Below, in pieces: positions 40,525 through 48,110 of a stretch of 64,000 nt of DNA. The stretch is from Oscillospiraceae bacterium (GTDB lineage Bacteria > Bacillota > Clostridia > Oscillospirales > Oscillospiraceae), in the NCBI GenBank assembly GCA_020025595.1, contig JAHHRV010000002.1:124001-188000 (forward strand), written 5' to 3'. The notes beneath the pieces are model-generated. The model did not search any database. It was not told where the DNA came from and saw only the letters and a list, made by a program, of their open reading frames with translations. Each line of letters starts with the position of its first letter. Position 1 is the stretch's first letter. The position numbers and the translations under genes were made by a program.

Positions 40525-41763
40525 TTACACCTTTCTGAAAGCAAGACAAGCGTTGTGACCGCCAAATCCAAGAGAGTTGGAAAGTGCCAATGTAATGTCT
40601 GCTTTCACAGCAACATTCGGAACGCAATTCAGATCACAATTTTCATCTTGCTCGTTCAAATTGATTGTGGGAGGGATAACACCCTCATTCAGTGCGAAAA
40701 GGCAGGCCAATGCTTCAATGGCACCTGCAGCACCGAGCATATGTCCGGTCATGGACTTTGTGGAGCTTACATATGCCTTCTTCGCATTATCTTCTCCAAG
40801 AGCTTTCTTAATGGCAGCCGTTTCGATCACATCGTTCATCGGAGTTCCGGTGCCGTGTGCATTAACGTATACAACATCATTTTCTGTATAATCTGCTTCC
40901 TTCATAGCATCTACCATTGCCTGAGCACCGCCCCTTGCTTCGGGATGAGGAGCTGTGATGTGATGTGCATCGCAGGTAGAACCATATCCGCAAACTTCAC
41001 CGTAAATTTTAGCGCCACGTGCCTTTGCGTGTTCATATTCCTCCAAAACAAGGGCAACCGCACCTTCGCCGATAATGAAACCGCCTCTGCGCTTATCGAA
41101 AGGCAAGGATGCTTCATCGGGATTTTCGGAAGTAGACAACGCCTGCATATTGACAAAGCCTGCAATGGCAGACGGAACAATAGCGGCTTCTGCACCGCCG
41201 GTAATCACAGCATCTGCATAACCGTGACGAACAAGGCGCATTGCTTCGCCAATGGCATTTGAGCCGGAAGCACAAGCGGTTACTGCGGGCATAGCAGAAC
41301 CACGGCAATCGTGACGAATGGCAATCATTCCTGCTGCCATATTACCGATCATCATAGGAACAAACAGCGGGGATACACGGCGAGGGCCTTTCTCCATCAG
41401 CTTGGTATGCTCGGTTTCAAATGTGCCGATGCCACCGATACCCGTACCGAAGATAACAGCAAAGCGTTCCGGTTCAACAGCACCTTCAACGCCGCTTTCG
41501 TCCACTGCCTGCTGTGCGGCTGCAACGGCAAACTGTGCATAACGGTCGGTACGGAGCACATCGTTCACTTCCAAATATTCTTTTGGATCGAAGTCTTTGA
41601 CTTCAGCGCCCAACTTTGCCTTAAATTTCTCTGTATCAAAAAGTGTAATGGGAGCAATGCCATTCTTACCGTTCTTCATACCTTCCCAGGTATCTGCCAC
41701 ATTGTTTCCCAAAGGGGTAATTGCACCGATACCGGTGACAACAACTCTTCTGTTTTCACTCAT
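40525..41763 (-). CDS. fabF: 3-oxoacyl-ACP synthase II
   Basis: The elongating condensing enzyme has VTACASGSNAIGEAM (nucleophile Cys), VNAHGTGTPMND and KSMTGHMLGAAGA (two catalytic His), and NSLGFGGHNACL at the C-terminus. N-terminus RRVVVTGIGAITPLGN and length 412 are canonical. It is the only condensing enzyme of this operon because fabH is absent. It lies eleven bases after fabG. Confidence 0.95.
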   Translation of the reverse strand: MSENRRVVVTGIGAITPLGNNVADTWEGMKNGKNGIAPITLFDTEKFKAKLGAEVKDFDPKEYLEVNDVLRTDRYAQFAVAAAQQAVDESGVEGAVEPERFAVIFGTGIGGIGTFETEHTKLMEKGPRRVSPLFVPMMIGNMAAGMIAIRHDCRGSAMPAVTACASGSNAIGEAMRLVRHGYADAVITGGAEAAIVPSAIAGFVNMQALSTSENPDEASLPFDKRRGGFIIGEGAVALVLEEYEHAKARGAKIYGEVCGYGSTCDAHHITAPHPEARGGAQAMVDAMKEADYTENDVVYVNAHGTGTPMNDVIETAAIKKALGEDNAKKAYVSSTKSMTGHMLGAAGAIEALACLFALNEGVIPPTINLNEQDENCDLNCVPNVAVKADITLALSNSLGFGGHNACLAFRKV

Positions 41764-41774
41764 AATTATTCTCC

Positions 41775-42503
41775 TTACATAGCAATGCCGCCGTCAACAC
41801 GGAGGACTTCGCCGGTTACATATTTTGCAGTCGCAAGGTATGCTACTGCCTCTGCCACATCCGCTGTTTCGCCCATCTTGCCGAGGGGAATCATATTCAG
41901 AAGAGGATTGTCTGTTTGATTTCCTGTCATATCCGTTGCGATAAAGCCGGGAGCAACTGCATTACAGCGGATACCTTTGGGTGCAAGCTCCTTTGCAACA
42001 GACTTTGTAAGTCCAATAAGACCGGCTTTCGATGCAGAGTAGTTACATTGTCCTGCGTTGCCCATCATACCGGCAACCGAGGTAATATTGATAACACAAC
42101 CTTCACGTGCTCGAATGAACAGCCCCGTCATATGGCGGATCATGTTGAAAGCACCTTTGAGGTTGGTATCCAGAACCGCATCAAAATCTTCTTCCTTCAT
42201 CATAGCAAGCAGACCGTCACGGGTAATGCCTGCATTATTAACAAGGATCTGTGCTGTACCGAAGTCAGCTTTAATCTTTGCAACAGTTTCCTTTGCCGCT
42301 GAAAAATCAGCGACATTGCATTGATACGCCTTTGCATCAACACCGTATTCCTGCTTGCATTTTTTACAAACATTCTCTGCGGCGGTTGCATTGCCTGCAT
42401 AAATAACGGCTACATTGGCGCCCAAAGAAGCCAGTTTATAAACGATTGCCTCACCGATGCCACGAGAGCCGCCGGTCACTACCGCATTCTTTCCTTTCAG
42501 CAT
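41775..42503 (-). CDS. fabG: 3-oxoacyl-ACP reductase
   Basis: A short-chain dehydrogenase of 242 residues: VTGGSRGIGEAIVYKLA binds NADPH, NNAGITRDGLL is the second motif, and the catalytic Ser-Tyr-Lys set appears as NITSVAGMMGNAGQCNYSASKAG. The C-terminal GFIATDMTGNQ is typical for FabG. It overlaps fabD by seven bases. Confidence 0.95.
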   Translation of the reverse strand: MLKGKNAVVTGGSRGIGEAIVYKLASLGANVAVIYAGNATAAENVCKKCKQEYGVDAKAYQCNVADFSAAKETVAKIKADFGTAQILVNNAGITRDGLLAMMKEEDFDAVLDTNLKGAFNMIRHMTGLFIRAREGCVINITSVAGMMGNAGQCNYSASKAGLIGLTKSVAKELAPKGIRCNAVAPGFIATDMTGNQTDNPLLNMIPLGKMGETADVAEAVAYLATAKYVTGEVLRVDGGIAM

Positions 42504-43396
42504 ACTTCCACCTCCGCGAGATATTCGATAACGTTTGCAGTCCTTACGTCTGCGCTGATCTTCTTAATCATATTGGCAAGCGTTTTGCCGGGACCGATTT
42601 CAATGAATGTGTCCACACCGTCTGCGATCATATTTCGGATGATTTTTTCCCACTGCACAGGATTGCAAATCTGCTTTGAAAGCAATTCTACGACATTCTC
42701 TGTGTAAGGCTCAGCCGTCATATTGGAATAGAGCGTAACTGTTCTTTCCTTGATTTCTGCCTTCGTCAATTCCTCAGCAAACGCATTTGCCGCCTCATTC
42801 ATAAAGGGAGAATGGAATGCTCCTTTTACCTTAAGCGGAATGGCTCTGCCACCGGCTGCCTTTACGTCAGCAAAGAAATCTGTCATTTGAGTAGAAAGAC
42901 CGGATACGGTTATTTGTCCGGGGCAGTTGAAGTTTACGGGGTAAACATCGGAATATTTACTGCATATATCCCGCACCTGTTCGGGCATGAGCTTCACAAC
43001 AGCAGCCATAGACGTGTCAAACTTCTCAGCCTCGCTCTGCATCAGTTCTCCACGTTTGCAGACAAGACGGAAACCTGTCTCATTATCAAATGCTCCACTA
43101 ACAGTTGCCGCAACAACCTCACCGAGAGAAAATCCTGCAACCACATCGGGAGCAATACCTTTTGCCATCAGAACACTTGTCGCCGCCAGTTCCATTGCGA
43201 AAAGGCAAGGCTGTGTATTCTTGGTTTCCTTCAATTCGTCTTCCGTGCCGTTAAAGCATTGAACAGATGTACCTGGACGGATTCCGTCACATAAAGCATA
43301 AATCTTTTGGGCAGCCGGATATTTTTCATACAGGTCTTTTCCCATACCGGGATACTGGTCGCCCTGACCTGAAAAAACAAATGCTATTTTACCCAT
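42497..43396 (-). CDS. fabD: malonyl-CoA:ACP acyltransferase
   Basis: The 299-residue enzyme begins GKIAFVFSGQGDQYPGMGKDL and has VVAGFSLGEVVA with the catalytic Ser, KRGELMQ with the CoA-binding Arg region, KGAFHSPFM with the catalytic His, and FIEIGPGKTLANM. It loads malonate onto AcpP. It overlaps fabK by 13 bases, indicating tight translational coupling. Confidence 0.94.
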   Translation of the reverse strand: MGKIAFVFSGQGDQYPGMGKDLYEKYPAAQKIYALCDGIRPGTSVQCFNGTEDELKETKNTQPCLFAMELAATSVLMAKGIAPDVVAGFSLGEVVAATVSGAFDNETGFRLVCKRGELMQSEAEKFDTSMAAVVKLMPEQVRDICSKYSDVYPVNFNCPGQITVSGLSTQMTDFFADVKAAGGRAIPLKVKGAFHSPFMNEAANAFAEELTKAEIKERTVTLYSNMTAEPYTENVVELLSKQICNPVQWEKIIRNMIADGVDTFIEIGPGKTLANMIKKISADVRTANVIEYLAEVEVC

Positions 43397-44334
43397 TGTG
43401 ATGCTCTCAGAAGGATAGGCTCAGCTTCCTCCATAACTTCCTTAACAATTTCTGCCGCAGGCTGTTCTTTCTTAACCATGGCGGCGATCTGACCGGAGAG
43501 GAAACAACCCTTTTCATTGTCACCCTCTTGCACAGCAAGTCTTAATGCTCCTGTTGCCAGTGCTTCCAGTTCCTCATCCGGCATTCCGCCGTATTCAGCC
43601 TTAGAATACACTCTGGCAAACTGGGTACGGAGACTGCGAACGGGATGTCCCAAGCGTTTTCCCGTTACCATTGTGCAAAGATCGGTCGCTTTTAAGATTT
43701 TTTCTTTATATGCAGGATGAATGGTACACTCATTTGCACTAAGGAAACGGGTTCCCATCTGCACACCCTGCGCACCAAGCATAAAGGCCGCAGCAACGCC
43801 TCTGCCGTCAGCAATACCGCCTGCTGCAATAACAGGCAGAGTAGTCGCATCACAAATCTGCGGAACAAGAACCATTGTAGTAAGCTCGCCCACATGACCT
43901 CCGCTTTCACCGCCTTCTGCAATAAGAGCAGATGCGCCAAGTCTGGTCATCAGCTTTGCCATTGCAACCGAAGCAACCACCGGAATAACCTTAATGCCTG
44001 CCGCAAGCCAATCCTTAATGTATTTGGAAGGATTACCGGCACCTGTGGTCACAACCTCAACTTTTTCTTCTATAACAACTTTAGCCACTTCATCCGCAAA
44101 GGGACTCAGCAGCATAATATTTACGCCAATAGGTTTATTAGTGATACCCTTGGCAACCTGGATCTGCTGTCTTACATAATCGCCGGGAGCATTTCCTGCC
44201 GCAATTATGCCAAGACCGCCGCCGTTGGACACGGCAGCGGCCAGTTTACCGTCAGCGATCCAAGCCATACCACCTTGAAACACAGGATATTCGATACCCA
44301 GCATCTCACAAATTGCTGACTTAATCATAAGCAT
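43384..44334 (-). CDS. fabK: enoyl-ACP reductase, FMN type
   Basis: FabK is the flavin-dependent enoyl reductase that replaces FabI in streptococci and many Clostridia, giving natural triclosan insensitivity. Visible features: EYPVFQGGMAWIADGKLAAAVSNGGGLG at the FMN site, IGVNIMLLSPF, VEVVTTGAGNP, LIAEGGESGGHVGE (phosphate-binding and catalytic His) and VIAAGGIADGRGV. Length 316. Its ATG shares one base with the acpP stop codon. Confidence 0.94.
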   Translation of the reverse strand: MLMIKSAICEMLGIEYPVFQGGMAWIADGKLAAAVSNGGGLGIIAAGNAPGDYVRQQIQVAKGITNKPIGVNIMLLSPFADEVAKVVIEEKVEVVTTGAGNPSKYIKDWLAAGIKVIPVVASVAMAKLMTRLGASALIAEGGESGGHVGELTTMVLVPQICDATTLPVIAAGGIADGRGVAAAFMLGAQGVQMGTRFLSANECTIHPAYKEKILKATDLCTMVTGKRLGHPVRSLRTQFARVYSKAEYGGMPDEELEALATGALRLAVQEGDNEKGCFLSGQIAAMVKKEQPAAEIVKEVMEEAEPILLRASQWVK

Positions 44335-44555
44335 TAACCCTGCTTGCTCTGGATGAACTTATCCAGATCGTCGATGGTTTCCACTTTCTGATCCAATTCG
44401 ATCTCGATACCGATTTCGTCCTCCAGATTCATCAGAAGCTCTACTGTGTCGAGAGAGTCGATGCCAAGCTCAGAGAACTTGCTTTCCGGCTTTACAACAG
44501 AAACATCGCAGCCTGTGCGTTCCGAAACGATTTTTGCAATGGCGTCAAAGTACAT
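44334..44555 (-). CDS. acpP: acyl carrier protein
   Basis: The start at 44555 (MYFDAIAKIVSERTG) follows GGAGGC. The phosphopantetheine site is the Ser of ELGIDSLDTVELLMNLEDE. The protein is acidic and 73 residues long, both typical. It is the first gene of the fab operon and needs holo-ACP synthase, whose only local copy is the fragment at 34596. Confidence 0.93.
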   Translation of the reverse strand: MYFDAIAKIVSERTGCDVSVVKPESKFSELGIDSLDTVELLMNLEDEIGIEIELDQKVETIDDLDKFIQSKQG

Positions 44556-44612
44556 AATGAAATGCCTCCAAAATAGAATTTTCAAGCAGTTTTCTGCTGC
44601 CTGTTGCTATCT

Positions 44613-44666
44613 ATTATACTGATCTGCCGTTCCGCCAAAGAAACTGTGGCGTTCCAAAAGCGTTCC
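44613..44666 (-). promoter_or_regulatory. fab operon promoter with SARP-type direct repeats
   Basis: On the minus strand TATAAT lies at 44618-44613 with no good -35. Upstream are three direct GGAACG repeats (plus-strand CGTTCC at 44628, 44650 and 44661), spaced 22 and 11 bases, so all face the same side of the helix. The nearest begins nine bases upstream of the -10. SARP activators use just such 11-bp repeats about 8 bp upstream of the -10. A SARP-like protein is encoded at 32480-34483. Confidence 0.6.
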
Positions 44667-44772
44667 TATTTTGTAAACAATTTGTGAAATTGACTTTTTT
44701 CAAAGTTCAAGATTCGCTTGCAATAGAGAACAGCATAAATCGACGTAAAACAAAAAAGCGGGAGTAAATCGT

Positions 44773-45054
44773 TCAAAATGCACTCCCGCTGAAATTTTTT
44801 CGTTCCCAACTGTCTCTGTTTTTCTTTTTGTCCTGCCTTTGCTGTGCCTGCTGTTGCTGTTTCTGACGCAGACGTTCACGGAGCAACGCATTATCTGCCT
44901 TGATCTGACGGTTGATTTCACAGCGGTCAGAGATGACATCCTTTTTCTCCAATTCACGGGCAACCACACCCTCGTGAATAGTCGGCTGCTCGGTCAAGCC
45001 CCGATCTGCATGGCTGCGGTGGTCGATGCGCTCGTCCTGTCCGTATTGCTCCAA
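44773..45054 (-). pseudogene. MobA/MobL relaxase C-terminal remnant
   Basis: The frame reads YGQDERIDHRSHADRGL, QPTIHEGVVARELEKKDV and SDRCEINRQIKADNALLRE, the well-known end of the catalytic region of MobA/L relaxases from mobilisable Clostridial transposons, followed by a Gln/Arg-rich tail. The N-terminal nicking domain is absent. It marks the right border of the low-GC block. Confidence 0.8.
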
Positions 45055-45160
45055 ATAGCATTAAACGCTTTGAAATGTTTAACAACTCATAAGGATGTGG
45101 GTCACCGCCGCATGGGTAATACCATGACGGCGGTCCTATGTTTTTACTGACCTATCGCTC
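45055..45160. other. inverted repeat between transposon remnants
   Basis: CACCGCCGCATGG and CCATGACGGCGGT pair imperfectly around GTAATA (about 45103-45137). It lies between the relaxase and TnpV remnants and may come from the same element. No gene is present. Confidence 0.35.
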
Positions 45161-45400
45161 CTACGCATCAAGATAAGTGGTACTGCACTTATGGATTTCC
45201 CAAAACAGATAATGTCCGACTTGTTTATACAACAGAATTCCCTCGTTTTTATCGCCTAAAGAAAAAGGGGGCAATCCCGAAGGATTGCCCCACACACCAA
45301 TTTCAAATTTCGGCTGTTCCGGTAGTTTGATATCCGGAAGTAAATAATCTCCCTGCTGAGTATAGGTTCCGCCATTCTGTTCGAATATAGTTTGTTCCAT
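45161..45400 (-). pseudogene. TnpV remnant
   Basis: The first 35 residues (MEQTIFEQNGGTYTQQGDYL, then PDIKLP...IGVWG) match the start of TnpV, a protein of unknown function carried by Clostridial mobilisable transposons; intact ones are about 110-120 residues. Here the sequence departs from the family after IGVWG and ends at 79 residues, so it is truncated or fused to unrelated DNA. The original AGGAGG site is intact. Confidence 0.65.
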
Positions 45401-45473
45401 AGTCTTGACCTCCTGTAATTTGATTGTACTTTCATTTTACAGGAGACTGTTCTAAATTACGAATGTGCGGATT

Positions 45474-45516
45474 AAAAAAGCCGAGGAGAACCATTTACGA
45501 CCCTTCTCGGCTTTTT
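45474..45516 (-). terminator. bidirectional terminator
   Basis: AAAAAGCCGAG and CTCGGCTTTTT flank a loop of about 20 bases and provide U-runs on both strands. It separates the ABC exporter genes from the transposon remnants. Further on, CCCCGGAA/TTCCCGGG (45571-45589) could form another stem. Confidence 0.7.
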
Positions 45517-45598
45517 CATTGTCCCGCTGCAATGCTCGTTGTTCTAATTTCAGTAAACTGTCCTCTGTAACCCCGGAACATTCCCGGGTGGGTTTTTC

Positions 45599-47170
45599 TT
45601 ATGTTCTGATGCGGAATGTCTGCGGCGCAAAGCGATAAACAAGAATGCTTGCAACGATAGAATACAGCACACAAAATGCAATGCAGGCAATACCAAACAC
45701 CAGAATGGGCAGTTTTACCTGCATCAGTCCCCAGCAAACCAGATATGTTGCAGACATAATGATCTGGTAGGTACCGCTTTTGATCTCTGTACCTGCGTTA
45801 TAGGGCTGGAGCAAATAATATATCGTCAGGTAATGGATGGAGAAAAACACACTCATGCAGAGGATGGAAACAACCAGCACCACATAATTGAGCAGATTGT
45901 CCGTGCCGCCGGATACATACAGAAGCAGCGCCAGACCTGCGCCGATGACCGCCGCCGGCACGGCGTTGATCTTCATGATCTCCCGCAGACGGATGCGGAA
46001 CAGCTTCAGCACAGACTTCGGCTGTTTATAGAAGGAATAGGTCAGCAGACTGTGATCGCAGTTCATGAACAGCGCCTGGGTAAATCCGGTACCACGATTG
46101 ATGGCATACATAATGAAAGTAAAATACGGAAGCCAGTTCAGAATCATGTCATTGATATCCGGTCTTGCCTCCGGGACGAAGTACAAAAGAATCAGAGCGC
46201 CGCAGAGAACAATCAAACAAATCGCTGCGATTTTCACGGTAGACTGCCACAGGATTTTCCGATGCCGCCGGATGAACAGCTCATTTAAGTACTCAAAGCC
46301 CTTGCGTTTGCTGGTAATAGAGGTATCTGTGGAAATGGCTTTCTGGCTGGTGGTTTTCGCTTGGGCCTTCAGGTCATCCATCTGATTCACCACTTGGGCC
46401 AGAAGCTGCTGATTCACATCCCGATAATGCCGGAATGTGACAATTTTACGAATGCTGAACACGCCCAAAACAGCAAATACAAGCATGACACCCATCGACA
46501 CGGCAGAAGGCAGCGCAATTCCCAGCGCAGGCACGATATACGCCACTGCCATCAAGCAGGCTGTCATCACCCAGAACCCCTTGGGCAGCTTGTTCTCATT
46601 GTAAACAAAGCCCTTTTTCTCGTAGTTCCGCAAAGAATAAGCAACCACAAACAGCTTCACGCCCGCCACGCAAAACGGAATCATCAGGCAGAACCAAAGC
46701 GGAACCCCTTGATGCAGTCCGAAAAAGATTGAAAAAGGCAGGAATCCCACCAAAACCTTCAATGTAGCATAGCAGTAATTGGTCAGGGTATATTCTCTGG
46801 CGTCCATCCGCAGCAGGATCATGGCATAGTACTTGTCCCGGGTAGGGTCAAAAACCGTAGTATTGGCATATGCCCCCACCATCGTCAGGCAGAGCAGGAT
46901 ATGCAGGAACACCTGATCTGTCGGCAGATTTTCATACAGCAATCCCACACCGCAGATCATGAGAAGAAAATACAGGAGCTTTCCTGCAAAGATCGTGATA
47001 AGCTCCCAGATTGCAGCAATCACATTTGCAAAAATTTTCAGACCGCGGGACTGATAGAGCCTTTCCGGCAGGATCTTTTTCAGAAGCGGTACCTGCTTGA
47101 GGGCATACAGAATGCTGTTGACCCTGTATGTATTCTTCAGGGAAAAGGAAATGCGAAAAGTCTTATACAT
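45599..47170 (-). CDS. ABC-2 type exporter membrane protein
   Basis: The start at 47170 (MYKTFRISFSLKNTYR) follows GGGAGG and overlaps the ATPase stop. The 523-residue protein has about twelve hydrophobic segments in two bundles (about residues 45-235 and 310-515) with a charged helical middle (DDLKAQAKTTSQKA). Long ABC-2 permeases of this type occur in Clostridia beside a single ATPase; substrate unknown, peptides or lipids being usual guesses. Confidence 0.75.
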   Translation of the reverse strand: MYKTFRISFSLKNTYRVNSILYALKQVPLLKKILPERLYQSRGLKIFANVIAAIWELITIFAGKLLYFLLMICGVGLLYENLPTDQVFLHILLCLTMVGAYANTTVFDPTRDKYYAMILLRMDAREYTLTNYCYATLKVLVGFLPFSIFFGLHQGVPLWFCLMIPFCVAGVKLFVVAYSLRNYEKKGFVYNENKLPKGFWVMTACLMAVAYIVPALGIALPSAVSMGVMLVFAVLGVFSIRKIVTFRHYRDVNQQLLAQVVNQMDDLKAQAKTTSQKAISTDTSITSKRKGFEYLNELFIRRHRKILWQSTVKIAAICLIVLCGALILLYFVPEARPDINDMILNWLPYFTFIMYAINRGTGFTQALFMNCDHSLLTYSFYKQPKSVLKLFRIRLREIMKINAVPAAVIGAGLALLLYVSGGTDNLLNYVVLVVSILCMSVFFSIHYLTIYYLLQPYNAGTEIKSGTYQIIMSATYLVCWGLMQVKLPILVFGIACIAFCVLYSIVASILVYRFAPQTFRIRT

Positions 47171-47870
47171 GCTCTTCCTCCCGCAGCGCTGCAATGATTT
47201 TATCCTTGAATTCGCTGTTATTCAGATTGGATTTCTCCACCACTTCCAGTTCTCCGTGGCTGAGCAGCACGATCTCATCACACAGATCCAGCGCAAGATC
47301 CATGATATGGGTGGAAAAAATCGTGATTCTGCCATCCTTGAGGGAACGCAGCAGCTGCTTCATCTCCTCTGCCACCACCACATCCAGAGAGGTCAGCGGC
47401 TCATCCAGCAGCAGGATATTGGGCTGTGCAATGATGTTAACCAGCATCTGCATCTTGTTTTTCATGCCGTGGGAGTAGTCCTTCAGCAGCTTATCCCTGT
47501 CTTCTGAATCAATACTCATCTCATCAAAGTATGCATCCAGAGTCTTGGGATTTTGGATGCTCGCCTCGTTGATGTCCATAAAGAATTTCAAGAACTCCCG
47601 GCCGGTAAGAAACTCCGGAACAGTAGGCGTAGACAGCACATAGCCGATGTCCTCCGCCTTTACCTCCCGGCGTTTTCCGGCTTCCTCCAGAAAGATGTTG
47701 CCCCGGTCGGCCTTGATGTCCCGGTTCAGGCAGTTAAACAGCGTAGTTTTACCGGCACCGTTTCGTCCCAGCAGGCCATAGATTTTTCCCTCTTCAAAAG
47801 TAAAATTGATATCCTTCAGAACTTCCTTTTTCTCAAAATGCTTGGACAGGTGTTCAATCACAAACTTCAT
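47163..47870 (-). CDS. ABC transporter ATP-binding protein
   Basis: It has Walker A LLGRNGAGKTTLFN, signature DYSHGMKNKMQML (divergent, SHGMK), Walker B ILLLDEPLTSLDV and the switch STHIMDLAL. The modified signature is common in CcmA/BcrA-like ATPases. At 235 residues it is a single domain. It overlaps its permease gene by eight bases, so the two form one exporter. Confidence 0.88.
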   Translation of the reverse strand: MKFVIEHLSKHFEKKEVLKDINFTFEEGKIYGLLGRNGAGKTTLFNCLNRDIKADRGNIFLEEAGKRREVKAEDIGYVLSTPTVPEFLTGREFLKFFMDINEASIQNPKTLDAYFDEMSIDSEDRDKLLKDYSHGMKNKMQMLVNIIAQPNILLLDEPLTSLDVVVAEEMKQLLRSLKDGRITIFSTHIMDLALDLCDEIVLLSHGELEVVEKSNLNNSEFKDKIIAALREEEHV

Positions 47871-48029
47871 ACTGTTCTCCTTTTCCTGATTTTTATACTT
47901 TCCATGTAAAATATTGGAATTTGTTTTTCATTATTATATACGCAGAAAACCAAACATCAAGTTTTCTTCATATTTTTTAAGAAAGATTTTCAGATTCATT
48001 TTCCTCATATCATTTCCCCAAATAAAGTA

Positions 48030-48064
48030 AGGGCATGGAAGCAGATCACTTCCATGCCCTTTTT
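48030..48064 (+). terminator. hairpin between exporter and glucanase genes
   Basis: AGGGCATGGAAG/CTTCCATGCCCT, 12-bp perfect, seven-base loop, TTTTT on the plus strand and a weaker T-rich run on the minus strand. It most likely ends the GH16 mRNA. The upstream gap (47871-48029) otherwise holds only A/T-rich promoter-like sequence for the exporter. Confidence 0.75.
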
Positions 48065-48110
48065 GCGTTATTTTATTGAAGAAGTACCGTTGCAAGGTTC
48101 TATCGGATGC

